Under the pieces are notes generated by a model. It was not told where the DNA came from, did no database searches, and was given only the letters and a program-made list of their open reading frames with translations. Shown here one piece after another: positions 28,811-37,072 of a stretch of DNA of 64,000 nucleotides. Origin of the DNA: Salinibacterium sp. NG253. Lineage in GTDB: Bacteria; Actinomycetota; Actinomycetes; Actinomycetales; Microbacteriaceae. The stretch is from positions 868,378-932,377 of the forward strand of contig NZ_JADYWF010000001.1 of assembly GCF_015864945.1 (NCBI RefSeq). Reading direction: 5' to 3'. Numbering within the stretch: position 1 is the stretch's first letter; each line of letters starts with the position of its first letter. The position numbers and the translations under genes were made by a program.

Positions 28811-29647
28811 GTGACCTTCCTGTCTTCCGCTCGCGCGACTCCCACCACCCTGTTGGTCAGCTCAGCCGCCCTGTTCGCTTTAGCCCTCAGCGGGTGCACT
28901 GCCGCAGAGCCCACCGCGGATGTCACCGACGACGCGAACGTCAGCGCAGCGATTGACCTCGACGCGGTGGACGACGACACCCTGTTTGTTCTGGGAACCT
29001 ACGACGTTGACGGTGACGAAATTCTGGGTGACGTTCCCGCCGATCAGGCCGCTGTCTGGGATCGTTTCAACGAACTCTTCCCCGCCGAACTCCACCCCGA
29101 GATCACCATGTTCGTGGCGATCGATGTCGATCAGTCTGGCGGCACCGATGGCGCGATGCAGCCCAACGGTGTTCGGGAGGGCGAAACGTATCTCGCACTC
29201 GACACCACCGGAGGAGTCGATGCCGATGTGCTCGACCGCACCATGATCCACGAGTTCGCCCACCTGATCACGCTGCGCGAAGACCAGATTCCCCAGGACG
29301 AGTCCACGGTCGACTCGTGCCCCGTTTACTCCGAAATTGACGGATGCCCGTTCGACGACTCCTACCTCTTCGCCTACTACACCGAATTCTGGCCCGACTT
29401 CAGCCTCGACGACCTCGAAGCTGAAACCGAAGAAGACAAAGAAGAGCGCTACACGCCAGAAGAATTCGTGACCGACTACGCCGCCACCATCCCGAGCGAA
29501 GATGCCGCCGAAGTTTTTGCCGAATGGGTACTCGCTGATGATCTTCCCGCTGGCGACAGCATCGTTGAGCAGAAGCTTCGTTTCTTCGAGGACTACCCCG
29601 AGCTCGTTGAGCTTCGCGAGACCATTCGTGAGGGTCTCTTCAGCTAG
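28811..29647 (+). CDS. Lipoprotein zinc-metallopeptidase-like protein
   Basis: 278 residues from a GTG. A signal peptide ends in lipobox L-S-G-C (cysteine 29), so the protein is probably lipid-anchored outside. A zinc-site motif H-E-F-A-H lies at 147-151 and a conserved-looking A-E-V-F-A-E-W segment about 90 residues later could give the third ligand, as in gluzincins (inference). The mature part is very acidic (many D/E, with E-E-D-K-E-E near 220). I do not recognise the exact family. The open frame reaches upstream to 28511, but that overlaps antisense otsA; AAAGAGG precedes the GTG. Confidence 0.75.
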   Translation: MTFLSSARATPTTLLVSSAALFALALSGCTAAEPTADVTDDANVSAAIDLDAVDDDTLFVLGTYDVDGDEILGDVPADQAAVWDRFNELFPAELHPEITMFVAIDVDQSGGTDGAMQPNGVREGETYLALDTTGGVDADVLDRTMIHEFAHLITLREDQIPQDESTVDSCPVYSEIDGCPFDDSYLFAYYTEFWPDFSLDDLEAETEEDKEERYTPEEFVTDYAATIPSEDAAEVFAEWVLADDLPAGDSIVEQKLRFFEDYPELVELRETIREGLFS

Positions 29648-29678
29648 TCACGACTCGAATGCAGCTTTTGCGCTCTCG

Positions 29679-31418
29679 CTAGAGAGCTCGAGAATCGGCC
29701 GCTGACAGGATCGCTCCTGTGGCGGTCGATTTTCGTATCCGCTTCACTGAGAGCACCGACAGTGCGACGCTCACGATGCCGAGGGCCAGTAGCGCGAACG
29801 CAGCCGTTATCGCCGACTGCGCGCTTCCGCCGGAAAGAATCGAATACATCCCCTCTACCGCATACGTCAGCGGCAAGAACGGACTCACCGCCTGGAACGG
29901 CGCAGCAAGCGCCTCAATCGGATACACCCCACCGGTCGAAACCAACTGGATCGCCAACAAGAACAGCGAAATCACGAGCCCGCCCTTGCCCAGAGCCGCG
30001 ATCAAGAAATAGTGAAAAGCAGCAAACGAGAGCGCCATCAAAAGCGCGAAGCCAGCCGTTGCCGGAGCGAGAGCCCAATCAACCCCCACCACCACATGAA
30101 GCAGCAGCACCAACAGCACCGCCTGAACGACAGTAATGATGGAGGCGCGAACTAGCGTTGCTGCCACAATCCGCCCGTCACGCGCCGTGGATGACAGCGA
30201 ACGATACGACGGCAGGCTCAGCACCAAGAACACCGCAAGCGCTCCCAACCACAACCCCAAGGGGATGAAGAAGGTCGCAATCGCTTGCGCCGGTTCGGTT
30301 ACTTCGTTGTCGGTGGTGACGGACAGCGTGATCGGCTCGGAAACAATATCCGCGTTCGACGTGGTGTCGGTCGTGTCTTCGGCGGTCGGAACGAGAGCTG
30401 CCCCCTCGCTCAACCCGGTCGCTAGTTCTCCGGCACCCGAAGCAAGCCCATCGGCTCCCTCGGCGAGCGCGCCAGATCCGGCCGAGAGTGCGGAGGCTCC
30501 CGAGGCGCTCTGGGAGATTCCATACTGGATGCCGCCAACGGCATCCGAGGTCTGCGTCGAGAGAGTCCCGCCGCTTGCCGCCGCGGTGTTGAGCCCGTCG
30601 ACAACGGCCTGGAGCGTGCCCTTGAGTTGCGGATCGGTGAGTTGCGCTTGTATGGCCGGATTGATCGCCGCCAGAGTCGAGGCGAGCTGCGAAACGCTCG
30701 AGGTGTACTGGCTCACTCCGGTACTGAGCGACGAGAGGTTGCCCGCCCCATAGTTGAGATCAGCGAGACCCGCGGAGAGAGAATCGACACCCGTGGTGTA
30801 GGTGTCGAGGCCGCTAGAGAAGTCCTTCGCACCATCCGACAGTTCGGTTGCTCCGTCGGCAGCATCGGCGAGCGCTCCCCCGAGCTCACCAACGCTCGCG
30901 TAGATGCCATCGATGTATTGCGAGGTGATTGCCCGGCCGAAGGTATCGGTCATGGACTGGCCAACGACCTGTGCCACTGACCCGGTGAGGTAACTGTGCG
31001 AGTCATCGGTGTGGATCGAGATCTGCGCCTGCGTTGGCTCCTCGGTCGACAGCGACAGAATCGATTCCGAGAACTCCGCGGGCACCGTGAGGATCGCGTA
31101 AACGTTGCCTCGGTCGAGGGCTTCTTTAGCGTCCTCAGAGTTCGTAATAGTCCAGTCGAAACCAGCGGCACCGGTGAGTTCGGTCACCAATTGCCGTCCG
31201 GCGAAAACAATCTGTTCGTCGCCATCGGTCGTGGTCGTTGTTTGCAACTCGTCGTTGTTGACAAGAGCGACCGGGATGTTGTCGATCGCGTTGTCTCCGT
31301 CGCCTGCTGCCGCCACGAATAGCCCAGTGAAGGCCAGCGGCAGCAGGGCGACGGCGGTGAAGCCAATGATGGTGAGCCACCGGCTGCGGGGCGTTCTGGG
31401 AGTCTGTGAGGTGCTCAT
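29679..31418 (-). CDS. YhgE/Pip-domain membrane protein
   Basis: 579 residues. One N-terminal membrane helix, a long extracellular region, then five C-terminal helices in an ABC-2-like arrangement, the architecture of YhgE/Pip proteins (phage-infection-protein relatives). The extracellular part is rich in Gly/Ala/Ser with repeated A-x-G-A-x-x-L-x-x-G units (about 190-330), likely helical hairpins. It overlaps the MMPL gene by four bases (ATGA), so both are probably one export or envelope system. Function is unknown. Confidence 0.85.
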   Translation of the reverse strand: MSTSQTPRTPRSRWLTIIGFTAVALLPLAFTGLFVAAAGDGDNAIDNIPVALVNNDELQTTTTTDGDEQIVFAGRQLVTELTGAAGFDWTITNSEDAKEALDRGNVYAILTVPAEFSESILSLSTEEPTQAQISIHTDDSHSYLTGSVAQVVGQSMTDTFGRAITSQYIDGIYASVGELGGALADAADGATELSDGAKDFSSGLDTYTTGVDSLSAGLADLNYGAGNLSSLSTGVSQYTSSVSQLASTLAAINPAIQAQLTDPQLKGTLQAVVDGLNTAAASGGTLSTQTSDAVGGIQYGISQSASGASALSAGSGALAEGADGLASGAGELATGLSEGAALVPTAEDTTDTTSNADIVSEPITLSVTTDNEVTEPAQAIATFFIPLGLWLGALAVFLVLSLPSYRSLSSTARDGRIVAATLVRASIITVVQAVLLVLLLHVVVGVDWALAPATAGFALLMALSFAAFHYFLIAALGKGGLVISLFLLAIQLVSTGGVYPIEALAAPFQAVSPFLPLTYAVEGMYSILSGGSAQSAITAAFALLALGIVSVALSVLSVKRIRKSTATGAILSAADSRAL

Positions 31419-34318
31419 CGAAGGAGTCCTTCCGGTGCGAGCAAGTAGAGGTCGACGACGATCACGTTGCGGCCTCCACGGTCAATTGAGCTGGCGAGGG
31501 TAACCGGTCTGCCGGTTCCGAAGATGAGGGTGGTGCTCACCTCAGCAAGGCGCGTTACCGCGGTCAAGAACGCCGCTTCATCCTCTGCTTCCGCGAACTG
31601 ATCGAAGCGATCGAAGAACACAATCTCCGTGCCTTCGGAGAGCCCCACGGCTGCAAGTGCCACTGAGCGTTCGAGTTGCGGGAGGGCGTTGACGTTGGTG
31701 GCGGTCGTGACGCGCACCGTGCGACGAGCGGTGACGTCGCCGAGAACATCATCAACGCGCGCGATCCAGTCGCGCACTTTCGCTGCGGTCTGTGGCGTTT
31801 GCTGCCAACGTTGCGTCATTTCGATTCGTTCGCGCAGCATCGCCCCGAGGGAGGCCTCGTCTTCGCTGTAGGGCGTTCCTGCAACCTCGGCGAGCGCGAC
31901 TCGCTTATTCACGTGGTCGGCGTGCGAGGGCAGCGGGTAGCCAGCGACCTGCACCATGCCGGAGAGCGGCGGCAGGATGCCCGAAAGCGTTGCCCCCATG
32001 ATGCGCCGGTCGTGACGGTCGCCTGAGGCGATGACGAGGGAGCCGCGCGGCACGGCTAGCGAAATGGGGCCGAGACGCTGGTGGTCGTCACCCGCGACGA
32101 GGTATTCAGCGCTCATGGCGAGTTCGGTTTGGGTAGATGCCCACTCCAGTTCGCGACGGTGTTCGCGCAGTTGTTCACCTTCAATGTCGACGTCAGGAAG
32201 GAGCTTGCTCAGCCAGCCCGGCAACCACCAGGCCGCGTTCCCGAATAAGGCCATGAGCGCAGGCACGAGAGTCATGCGTACAAGGAAGGCGTCGAACGCG
32301 ATACCCACGGCAAGCCCGAGTGCGATGGGCTTGATGGTTCCGCTGCCTTCCGGCACGAAGGCGAAAAATACAAAGAACATGATGAGCGCAGCCGCCGTGA
32401 CGACGCGGGCGCTGCTCGCGAAGCCATGACGCACCGATCCCATCGCATCACGGGTTTTCACGTATTCCTCGCGCATTCCCGAGACGAGGAAGACTTCGTA
32501 GTCCATCGCGAGCCCAAACAGAACCGCCATGAGCAGGATCGGCATGAAGCTCAGGATGGGGCCGGGGTTTTCGACGCCAATCACGTCGGCGAACCATCCC
32601 CACTGAAAGACGGCGACGACGACACCAAACGAGGCGACAACGGAGAGCAGGAATCCGGCAGCTGCCTTGAGCGGAACCAGCACCGAGCGGAACACCATCA
32701 TGAGCAGCACCACCGAAAGACCGACCACGATCAGCCCAAACGGAACGAGCGCATTACTCAGGCGGTTGGAGATGTCGATGCCAATTGCTGTCGTTCCCGT
32801 GACAGAGCTTCGGATGTCATACGTGCGTTCCAGCTCGGGAGCAAGATCCCGAATGGTCTGCACGAGCGCTTTGGTTTCTGCGGAATCCGGCGAACTCGTG
32901 GGAGTCACCTGGATGATCGCCGTGTCGAGCCCCTCATCGGGGAAGCCCTGCGAAACGAAATCGACATCGTCAAGTTTCGCGAGGTCGGCCGCGATCGATT
33001 CGAGGTCATCCTGAATGTCGATGGTTTGAGTGATGTCAAGGGCAACAACCAGAGGTCCGTTGTAGCCCGGCCCGAAGCCGTCCGTCACGAGATCAAAAGC
33101 TTCACGCTGAGTGGAACCGGCTGGCTCAGAACCGCCATCGGGCAAACTCAGTTGCAGACTGGCGGCCGGAATCGCGAGGGTGCCGAGAATAGCAACGACG
33201 GCAATCGCCGCCAACCACCGGTATTTCGTGACGCCGCGCACCCAACGGGCGCCCATGCTCTTGCTTTCGTCGGCGGATGCCGTGAATCGACGCTGCGCTC
33301 GCGATCCGTCCTTAGGGATCATTCGTGCCCCCGCAAAACCCAGCAGCGCAGGCAGCAGAGTTGTGGCCACTCCCATGGCGATGAACACCGCAACTGCAGC
33401 GCCAATGCCCATGACGCTCAAGAAGGGGATGCCGACCACGAGAAGACCAAGCAACGCAATAATCACGGTGACGCCCGCGAACACGACCGCACTCCCGGCG
33501 GTGCCGACAGCCATCGCTGCGGACTCCTCGGGCTTCTCGCCGTGCGCAAGTTGGGCTCGGTGGCGCGAGACGATGAACAGGGCATAGTCGATCCCGACGG
33601 CAAGCCCGATCATGAGCGCCAAGAGAGGCGCAGAGCTCGACACCGTGGTGAACGCGGAGAGTGTCGTGATGAGGCCCATCACAATGCCAACACCGATGAG
33701 GGCGCTGAGCAGCGGCATCCCCGCCGCAAGCAGCGAACCAAAGGTGATGACGAGCACGAGCGCTGCGAAGACAACACCGACCACTTCGGTCACGGTGATA
33801 CCGAAGGACGTGTCCTGGAACACGAGCCCGCCATATTCAACGCGCAGTCCGGCATCCTCTCCGATCCCAGCCGTGTCGACTAGAGCCTCAACGGTTGCCT
33901 CCGTGACGTCTGTAACCGGTCCGTCAAATTGCACCCGGATGATGGCCATGCTGTGGTCGTCCGAGATCGCTTTTCCGGCGTACTCATCGAAGGGACTTAC
34001 CGCCGAATCAACGCCATCGATGCGATCGATTGCTGCCGTGATGCGTTCGATGACGTCTTCTGAGGTCTCGATGCGTGATCCGTCTTCAGCGACAATCACA
34101 GCCGTGGCGGATGCTCCGGCCACCGAGGGAAAGACAGCTTCCAGTCGGTCGAGCGCCACTTGCGATTCGGTTCCCGGAATCTCGAACGACTCTTCGGTTT
34201 GCCCGCCCAACGCGATTCCGCCGCCGAGGGTGCCGACCACAAGCAGGAACCACACCACGAGCACCCGCCACGGATGCCGATACGAGAATCGACCAAGTCG
34301 GTAGAGAAGAGTGGCCAC
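31415..34318 (-). CDS. MMPL/RND-family exporter with C-terminal ABC-ATPase-like domain
   Basis: 967 residues. Residues 1-720 form a standard MMPL transporter: one helix, a large extracellular domain, five helices with G-x-x-x-D-Y (A-V-G-I-D-Y-A-L-F near 240), then a second copy with A-M-D-Y-E-V-F near 605. Family members export lipids or drugs by proton force. Residues about 738-940 look like an ABC ATPase without its catalytic residues: P-I-S-L-A-V-P-R-G-S-L-V is followed by S-G-D-R-H-D-R-R instead of G-x-x-G-x-G-K-S/T, and V-F-F-D-R replaces the D-E of Walker B. It is between tetR and the YhgE gene. Confidence 0.85.
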   Translation of the reverse strand: MATLLYRLGRFSYRHPWRVLVVWFLLVVGTLGGGIALGGQTEESFEIPGTESQVALDRLEAVFPSVAGASATAVIVAEDGSRIETSEDVIERITAAIDRIDGVDSAVSPFDEYAGKAISDDHSMAIIRVQFDGPVTDVTEATVEALVDTAGIGEDAGLRVEYGGLVFQDTSFGITVTEVVGVVFAALVLVITFGSLLAAGMPLLSALIGVGIVMGLITTLSAFTTVSSSAPLLALMIGLAVGIDYALFIVSRHRAQLAHGEKPEESAAMAVGTAGSAVVFAGVTVIIALLGLLVVGIPFLSVMGIGAAVAVFIAMGVATTLLPALLGFAGARMIPKDGSRAQRRFTASADESKSMGARWVRGVTKYRWLAAIAVVAILGTLAIPAASLQLSLPDGGSEPAGSTQREAFDLVTDGFGPGYNGPLVVALDITQTIDIQDDLESIAADLAKLDDVDFVSQGFPDEGLDTAIIQVTPTSSPDSAETKALVQTIRDLAPELERTYDIRSSVTGTTAIGIDISNRLSNALVPFGLIVVGLSVVLLMMVFRSVLVPLKAAAGFLLSVVASFGVVVAVFQWGWFADVIGVENPGPILSFMPILLMAVLFGLAMDYEVFLVSGMREEYVKTRDAMGSVRHGFASSARVVTAAALIMFFVFFAFVPEGSGTIKPIALGLAVGIAFDAFLVRMTLVPALMALFGNAAWWLPGWLSKLLPDVDIEGEQLREHRRELEWASTQTELAMSAEYLVAGDDHQRLGPISLAVPRGSLVIASGDRHDRRIMGATLSGILPPLSGMVQVAGYPLPSHADHVNKRVALAEVAGTPYSEDEASLGAMLRERIEMTQRWQQTPQTAAKVRDWIARVDDVLGDVTARRTVRVTTATNVNALPQLERSVALAAVGLSEGTEIVFFDRFDQFAEAEDEAAFLTAVTRLAEVSTTLIFGTGRPVTLASSIDRGGRNVIVVDLYLLAPEGLLR

Positions 34319-34408
34319 GGGTGCTCCGGTTCTGGTGGACTGCGCTGGTGCGGTGAATACGACGAGGGGTGAGGCTCGACGCGAAGTCAGTGAGTTGGTG
34401 CGAACGAG

Positions 34409-34963
34409 TTAGTTGCTGCGAACAGGAGCGAGTAGTTCGCTCATGATCGCGATGAGGGCTTGACGAGTGTCGTCGTCAGATTCGAGGGGCAGCGAGAGAT
34501 TCGCTGAGGTGCAGAGCAGGTAGGCAGAGCCGCCAAGCGCGATTCCGAAGCGCATGGCGTCGTGCGGGTTTGATGTGGTGGCGGCAAAGACTTGCGCGAG
34601 TCGGCGCACAATATCGTTCGCCCGGTCGAGCACGGGCACGCCAACAAGAGAGGGTCCCTGGTTGATAAACATGTGAACTTCTTGGCGACAGTCGAAGAGA
34701 AAGTCGACGAACTGGGCGAGAAAAGCTTCTCGCTCTTCTGGTTCCATCCCGCTCATCTCGAGGGTGGTGACGAGAGCATCAAGGCGCTCGATGGCCGGGG
34801 TTACGGCCGCTTCGAGGAGCGCTTCCTTGGAAGTGAAATGGTAGAGAACGCTCGATTTGGAGAGCCCCGCGAGTTCAGCGATACGATGGATCGACGTGCC
34901 GGTATAGCCGGCGATAGAGAACTCGGCGAGCGCGATGCGCTGAAGTTGTTCTTGACTGGACAC
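34409..34963 (-). CDS. TetR-family regulator of the MMPL-YhgE cassette
   Basis: 184 residues. The helix-turn-helix is seen in I-A-L-A-E-F-S-I-A-G-Y-T-G-T-S, then I-A-E-L-A-G-L-S-K-S-S-V-L-Y-H-F-T-S-K-E-A-L, at residues about 10-50. The C-terminal domain resembles TetR_C domains of drug or lipid exporters. It is 90 bases upstream of the MMPL gene in the same direction. A perfect palindrome 13 bases before its start is the likely operator, so it should repress its own operon. Confidence 0.9.
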   Translation of the reverse strand: MSSQEQLQRIALAEFSIAGYTGTSIHRIAELAGLSKSSVLYHFTSKEALLEAAVTPAIERLDALVTTLEMSGMEPEEREAFLAQFVDFLFDCRQEVHMFINQGPSLVGVPVLDRANDIVRRLAQVFAATTSNPHDAMRFGIALGGSAYLLCTSANLSLPLESDDDTRQALIAIMSELLAPVRSN

Positions 34964-34976
34964 CCGATGAGCCTAA

Positions 34977-34992
34977 CTGACCGATCGGTCAG
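34977..34992. promoter_or_regulatory. TetR operator (perfect 16-base palindrome)
   Basis: CTGACCGATCGGTCAG is a perfect palindrome located 13 bases upstream of the tetR start codon, the classical site for TetR-family autoregulation. Confidence 0.75.
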
Positions 34993-35123
34993 GAGTCGCA
35001 TCCGGAGCGATTTGTCAGCGAAAATCCAGCACACCGCCGAACTTGTGTGCCGCCACTAACGCCGAGTAGCCGCCATCAGATTCACGCGCTAGCGTGGGAT
35101 AACACCAACCCTCGGAGGAAAAC

Positions 35124-35315
35124 ATGCGCAAGTACCTGTTCAACGGCAGTCTCCTCAGTGCAGTCGCCGGCGGCTGGAGCATCTTTCAAACCACCAAGCA
35201 GGGTCCGCGTGACTGGCGCCTCATCCTCATGTGGATCAGCTGGGGAATCACTATCGCCATCGCTATCGGAACGATCGCCAAAGAAGCCAGCGACTCCTAC
35301 GAGCTCGAAGACTAA
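35124..35315 (+). CDS. Small conserved-looking membrane protein
   Basis: 63 residues with a central hydrophobic helix (about 33-50) and charged ends, preceded by a W-S-I-F-Q-T-T-K-Q-G-P-R-D-W-R segment. It has a good GGAGG ribosome site seven bases before the ATG, which is the main support that it is real. I recognise no function. It is divergent from the TetR gene and converges on the glutamine-amidotransferase gene. Confidence 0.7.
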   Translation: MRKYLFNGSLLSAVAGGWSIFQTTKQGPRDWRLILMWISWGITIAIAIGTIAKEASDSYELED

Positions 35316-35344
35316 CGCCGCGATCAGGGCGCGTCACGGCTCCC

Positions 35345-36094
35345 CTAAGCCTGTGAGCGCTTGTCGCGATGCCGGGCTGCCGCCTCGACAACGCCACGGA
35401 ACAAGCGGGCATCTTCTTTGGCATCCTCTTCTGGATGCCACTGCACAGCGACACAAAAGTCAACGCTCGGCAATTCGACCGCCTGGATCACGCCGTCGTC
35501 ACCTCGCCCCGTGACGACGAGTCCGTCGGCAAGAGTGTCGATCGCTTGATGGTGGTACGACTTCACGGCCACCGTGTCATCGCCGCCCAAGAGCGCCGAC
35601 AGCGTCGTGTCGGGTTCAACGGCAACGTCATTGACCAAGAAAACGCCTCCCCCAGCGCTGTAACGAGCGGAGCCGATCACATCGGGCAAATGCTGGATGA
35701 TCGTGCCGCCTAAGGCGACGTTCAGGATTTGGGCACCACGGCAAATGCCGAGCAATGGCACGTTGTGTTCGATAGCGGCACGCACGAGCGCGTCTTCGAA
35801 AGCGTCGCGGTCTTTGCGGGGCACATCAGTCGTCGGATGCGCTTCCTGACCGTAGCGCGCCGGGTCTACGTCTTTGCCGCCCGTGAGAATCAGGCCGTCG
35901 AGCCCCTGCACGATTGAGGCAGCGATGTCGTCATCCACAGGCTGCGGAGGCAGCAGGACTGCGATGCCACCAGCATCCGTCACCGCTTCAAAGTAGATTT
36001 TCGGCAGGAAGGACGCGGGAAGATCCCAGACGCCGGTCTGAGCCTGCTCAAGGTACGACGTGAGACCAATAGTCGGTCGCGAACTGGTGCCCAT
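35345..36094 (-). CDS. Class I glutamine amidotransferase, gamma-glutamyl-GABA hydrolase type
   Basis: 249 residues of the peptidase C26/PuuD family. Seen: I-G-L-T-S-Y at the start, G-L-I-L-T-G-G-K-D-V-D-P near residue 63, the nucleophile in L-G-I-C-R-G-A-Q near 110, and the histidine/glutamate pair in V-Q-W-H-P-E-E near 228. PuuD-type enzymes cleave gamma-glutamyl-GABA in putrescine degradation, but no other puu genes are near, so the substrate is uncertain. The frame runs on upstream to 36523; the ATG at 36094 has AGGAG before it. Confidence 0.87.
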   Translation of the reverse strand: MGTSSRPTIGLTSYLEQAQTGVWDLPASFLPKIYFEAVTDAGGIAVLLPPQPVDDDIAASIVQGLDGLILTGGKDVDPARYGQEAHPTTDVPRKDRDAFEDALVRAAIEHNVPLLGICRGAQILNVALGGTIIQHLPDVIGSARYSAGGGVFLVNDVAVEPDTTLSALLGGDDTVAVKSYHHQAIDTLADGLVVTGRGDDGVIQAVELPSVDFCVAVQWHPEEDAKEDARLFRGVVEAAARHRDKRSQA

Positions 36095-36383
36095 GCGGCT
36101 CCTCCCCATCGACGAAATAGAACGTTTGTACCCAAAGGATATAGGGCGATCGCAATGAATTGTTGCTCCCTGAGTGTCGCTCTCAGGTTCGTCCCGTATT
36201 TTTGCTGACTTACTCGCCTGTCTAACCGCATCGAAGCGCTTTCGGCGAGTGTGCTGCAGTTCGCACCAATCAGGCTTGCGTTTGGCTCTAACCCACGTCT
36301 CACCAACGAGAGCGGCAAGCTTCGACACGATTGTGCCTTCCCCCGACGCAGCCCACCTTTCAGACCCCAACCAAGGAACGCTG

Positions 36384-37034
36384 TTGAAACGAACAATTAC
36401 CATGCTCGCCGTAGGGGCGATACTCGTCGGCGGCACCGTTCCGGCAGCTCTCTTTCCCACCCAGGACGACGATGTGTTCGTTGCGGATGCCGCGACCCTC
36501 GCCGCTCCCCCTGCGTCCGCCACCGGCGAATCACCCCTCGACGATGTGCAAACGTTCGCTTCTCCTGCAACCGGTCTTCCAACTCCTGTCGTTCGCGACA
36601 GCTACGACGTCGAACAAGTTCAGCAGCAAGTCGTTGTCACAGCCGCTGGCCTTTCCGGCACCCTCGAACTGTTCCCCGCCAACGGCGAAATCAACGACGG
36701 TTTCGGATACCGCGGCGAGGGAGAATTTCACGGCGGCATCGACATCATGGCTGCCGAAGGATCCGACATCAGTGCGGCATCCCCCGGCACAGTCGAGAGC
36801 GTCACCTACGGAGGCGGCTGGGGCCGTCACGTCATCATCGATCACGGCAACGGAATCAAAACTCTCTACGCTCACATGATCGAAGGCTCAGAAGCAGTCG
36901 TCGCTGGCCAGTGGGTAGCCGCGGGAGCTCTCCTCGGATCGGTTGGCAACACCGGCTACTCAACGTTCCCGCACCTTCACTTCGAGGTCTACGTGTTTGA
37001 CACTCGTGTCGACCCCTCACCATGGCTGCCCTAA
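36384..37034 (+). CDS. M23-family peptidase (LytM-like), secreted
   Basis: 216 residues from a TTG start with AAGGAACG before it. An N-terminal hydrophobic segment (about 6-24) acts as signal or anchor, followed by a low-complexity linker, then the M23 domain from about residue 95. Zinc ligands are seen in F-H-G-G-I-D-I near 124 and in H-L-H-F-E-V near 197. Such enzymes cut peptidoglycan cross-bridges or act as division regulators. The open frame extends upstream to 36174 but gives no signal peptide. It converges on the LAYTG protein gene. Confidence 0.86.
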   Translation: MKRTITMLAVGAILVGGTVPAALFPTQDDDVFVADAATLAAPPASATGESPLDDVQTFASPATGLPTPVVRDSYDVEQVQQQVVVTAAGLSGTLELFPANGEINDGFGYRGEGEFHGGIDIMAAEGSDISAASPGTVESVTYGGGWGRHVIIDHGNGIKTLYAHMIEGSEAVVAGQWVAAGALLGSVGNTGYSTFPHLHFEVYVFDTRVDPSPWLP

Positions 37035-37072
37035 CCCCGACGCTCATTCGCGCCGGGGCAGGACTGCACTGA

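Noticed and set aside
32426-33883. 485-residue histidine-rich open frame on the plus strand
   Set aside because: Shadow of the MMPL exporter. Long antisense frames are expected at this GC level.
37035-37072. Hairpin CCCCG/CGGGG between the M23 and LAYTG genes
   Set aside because: The stem is short and interrupted and has no T-run, so it was not called a terminator.
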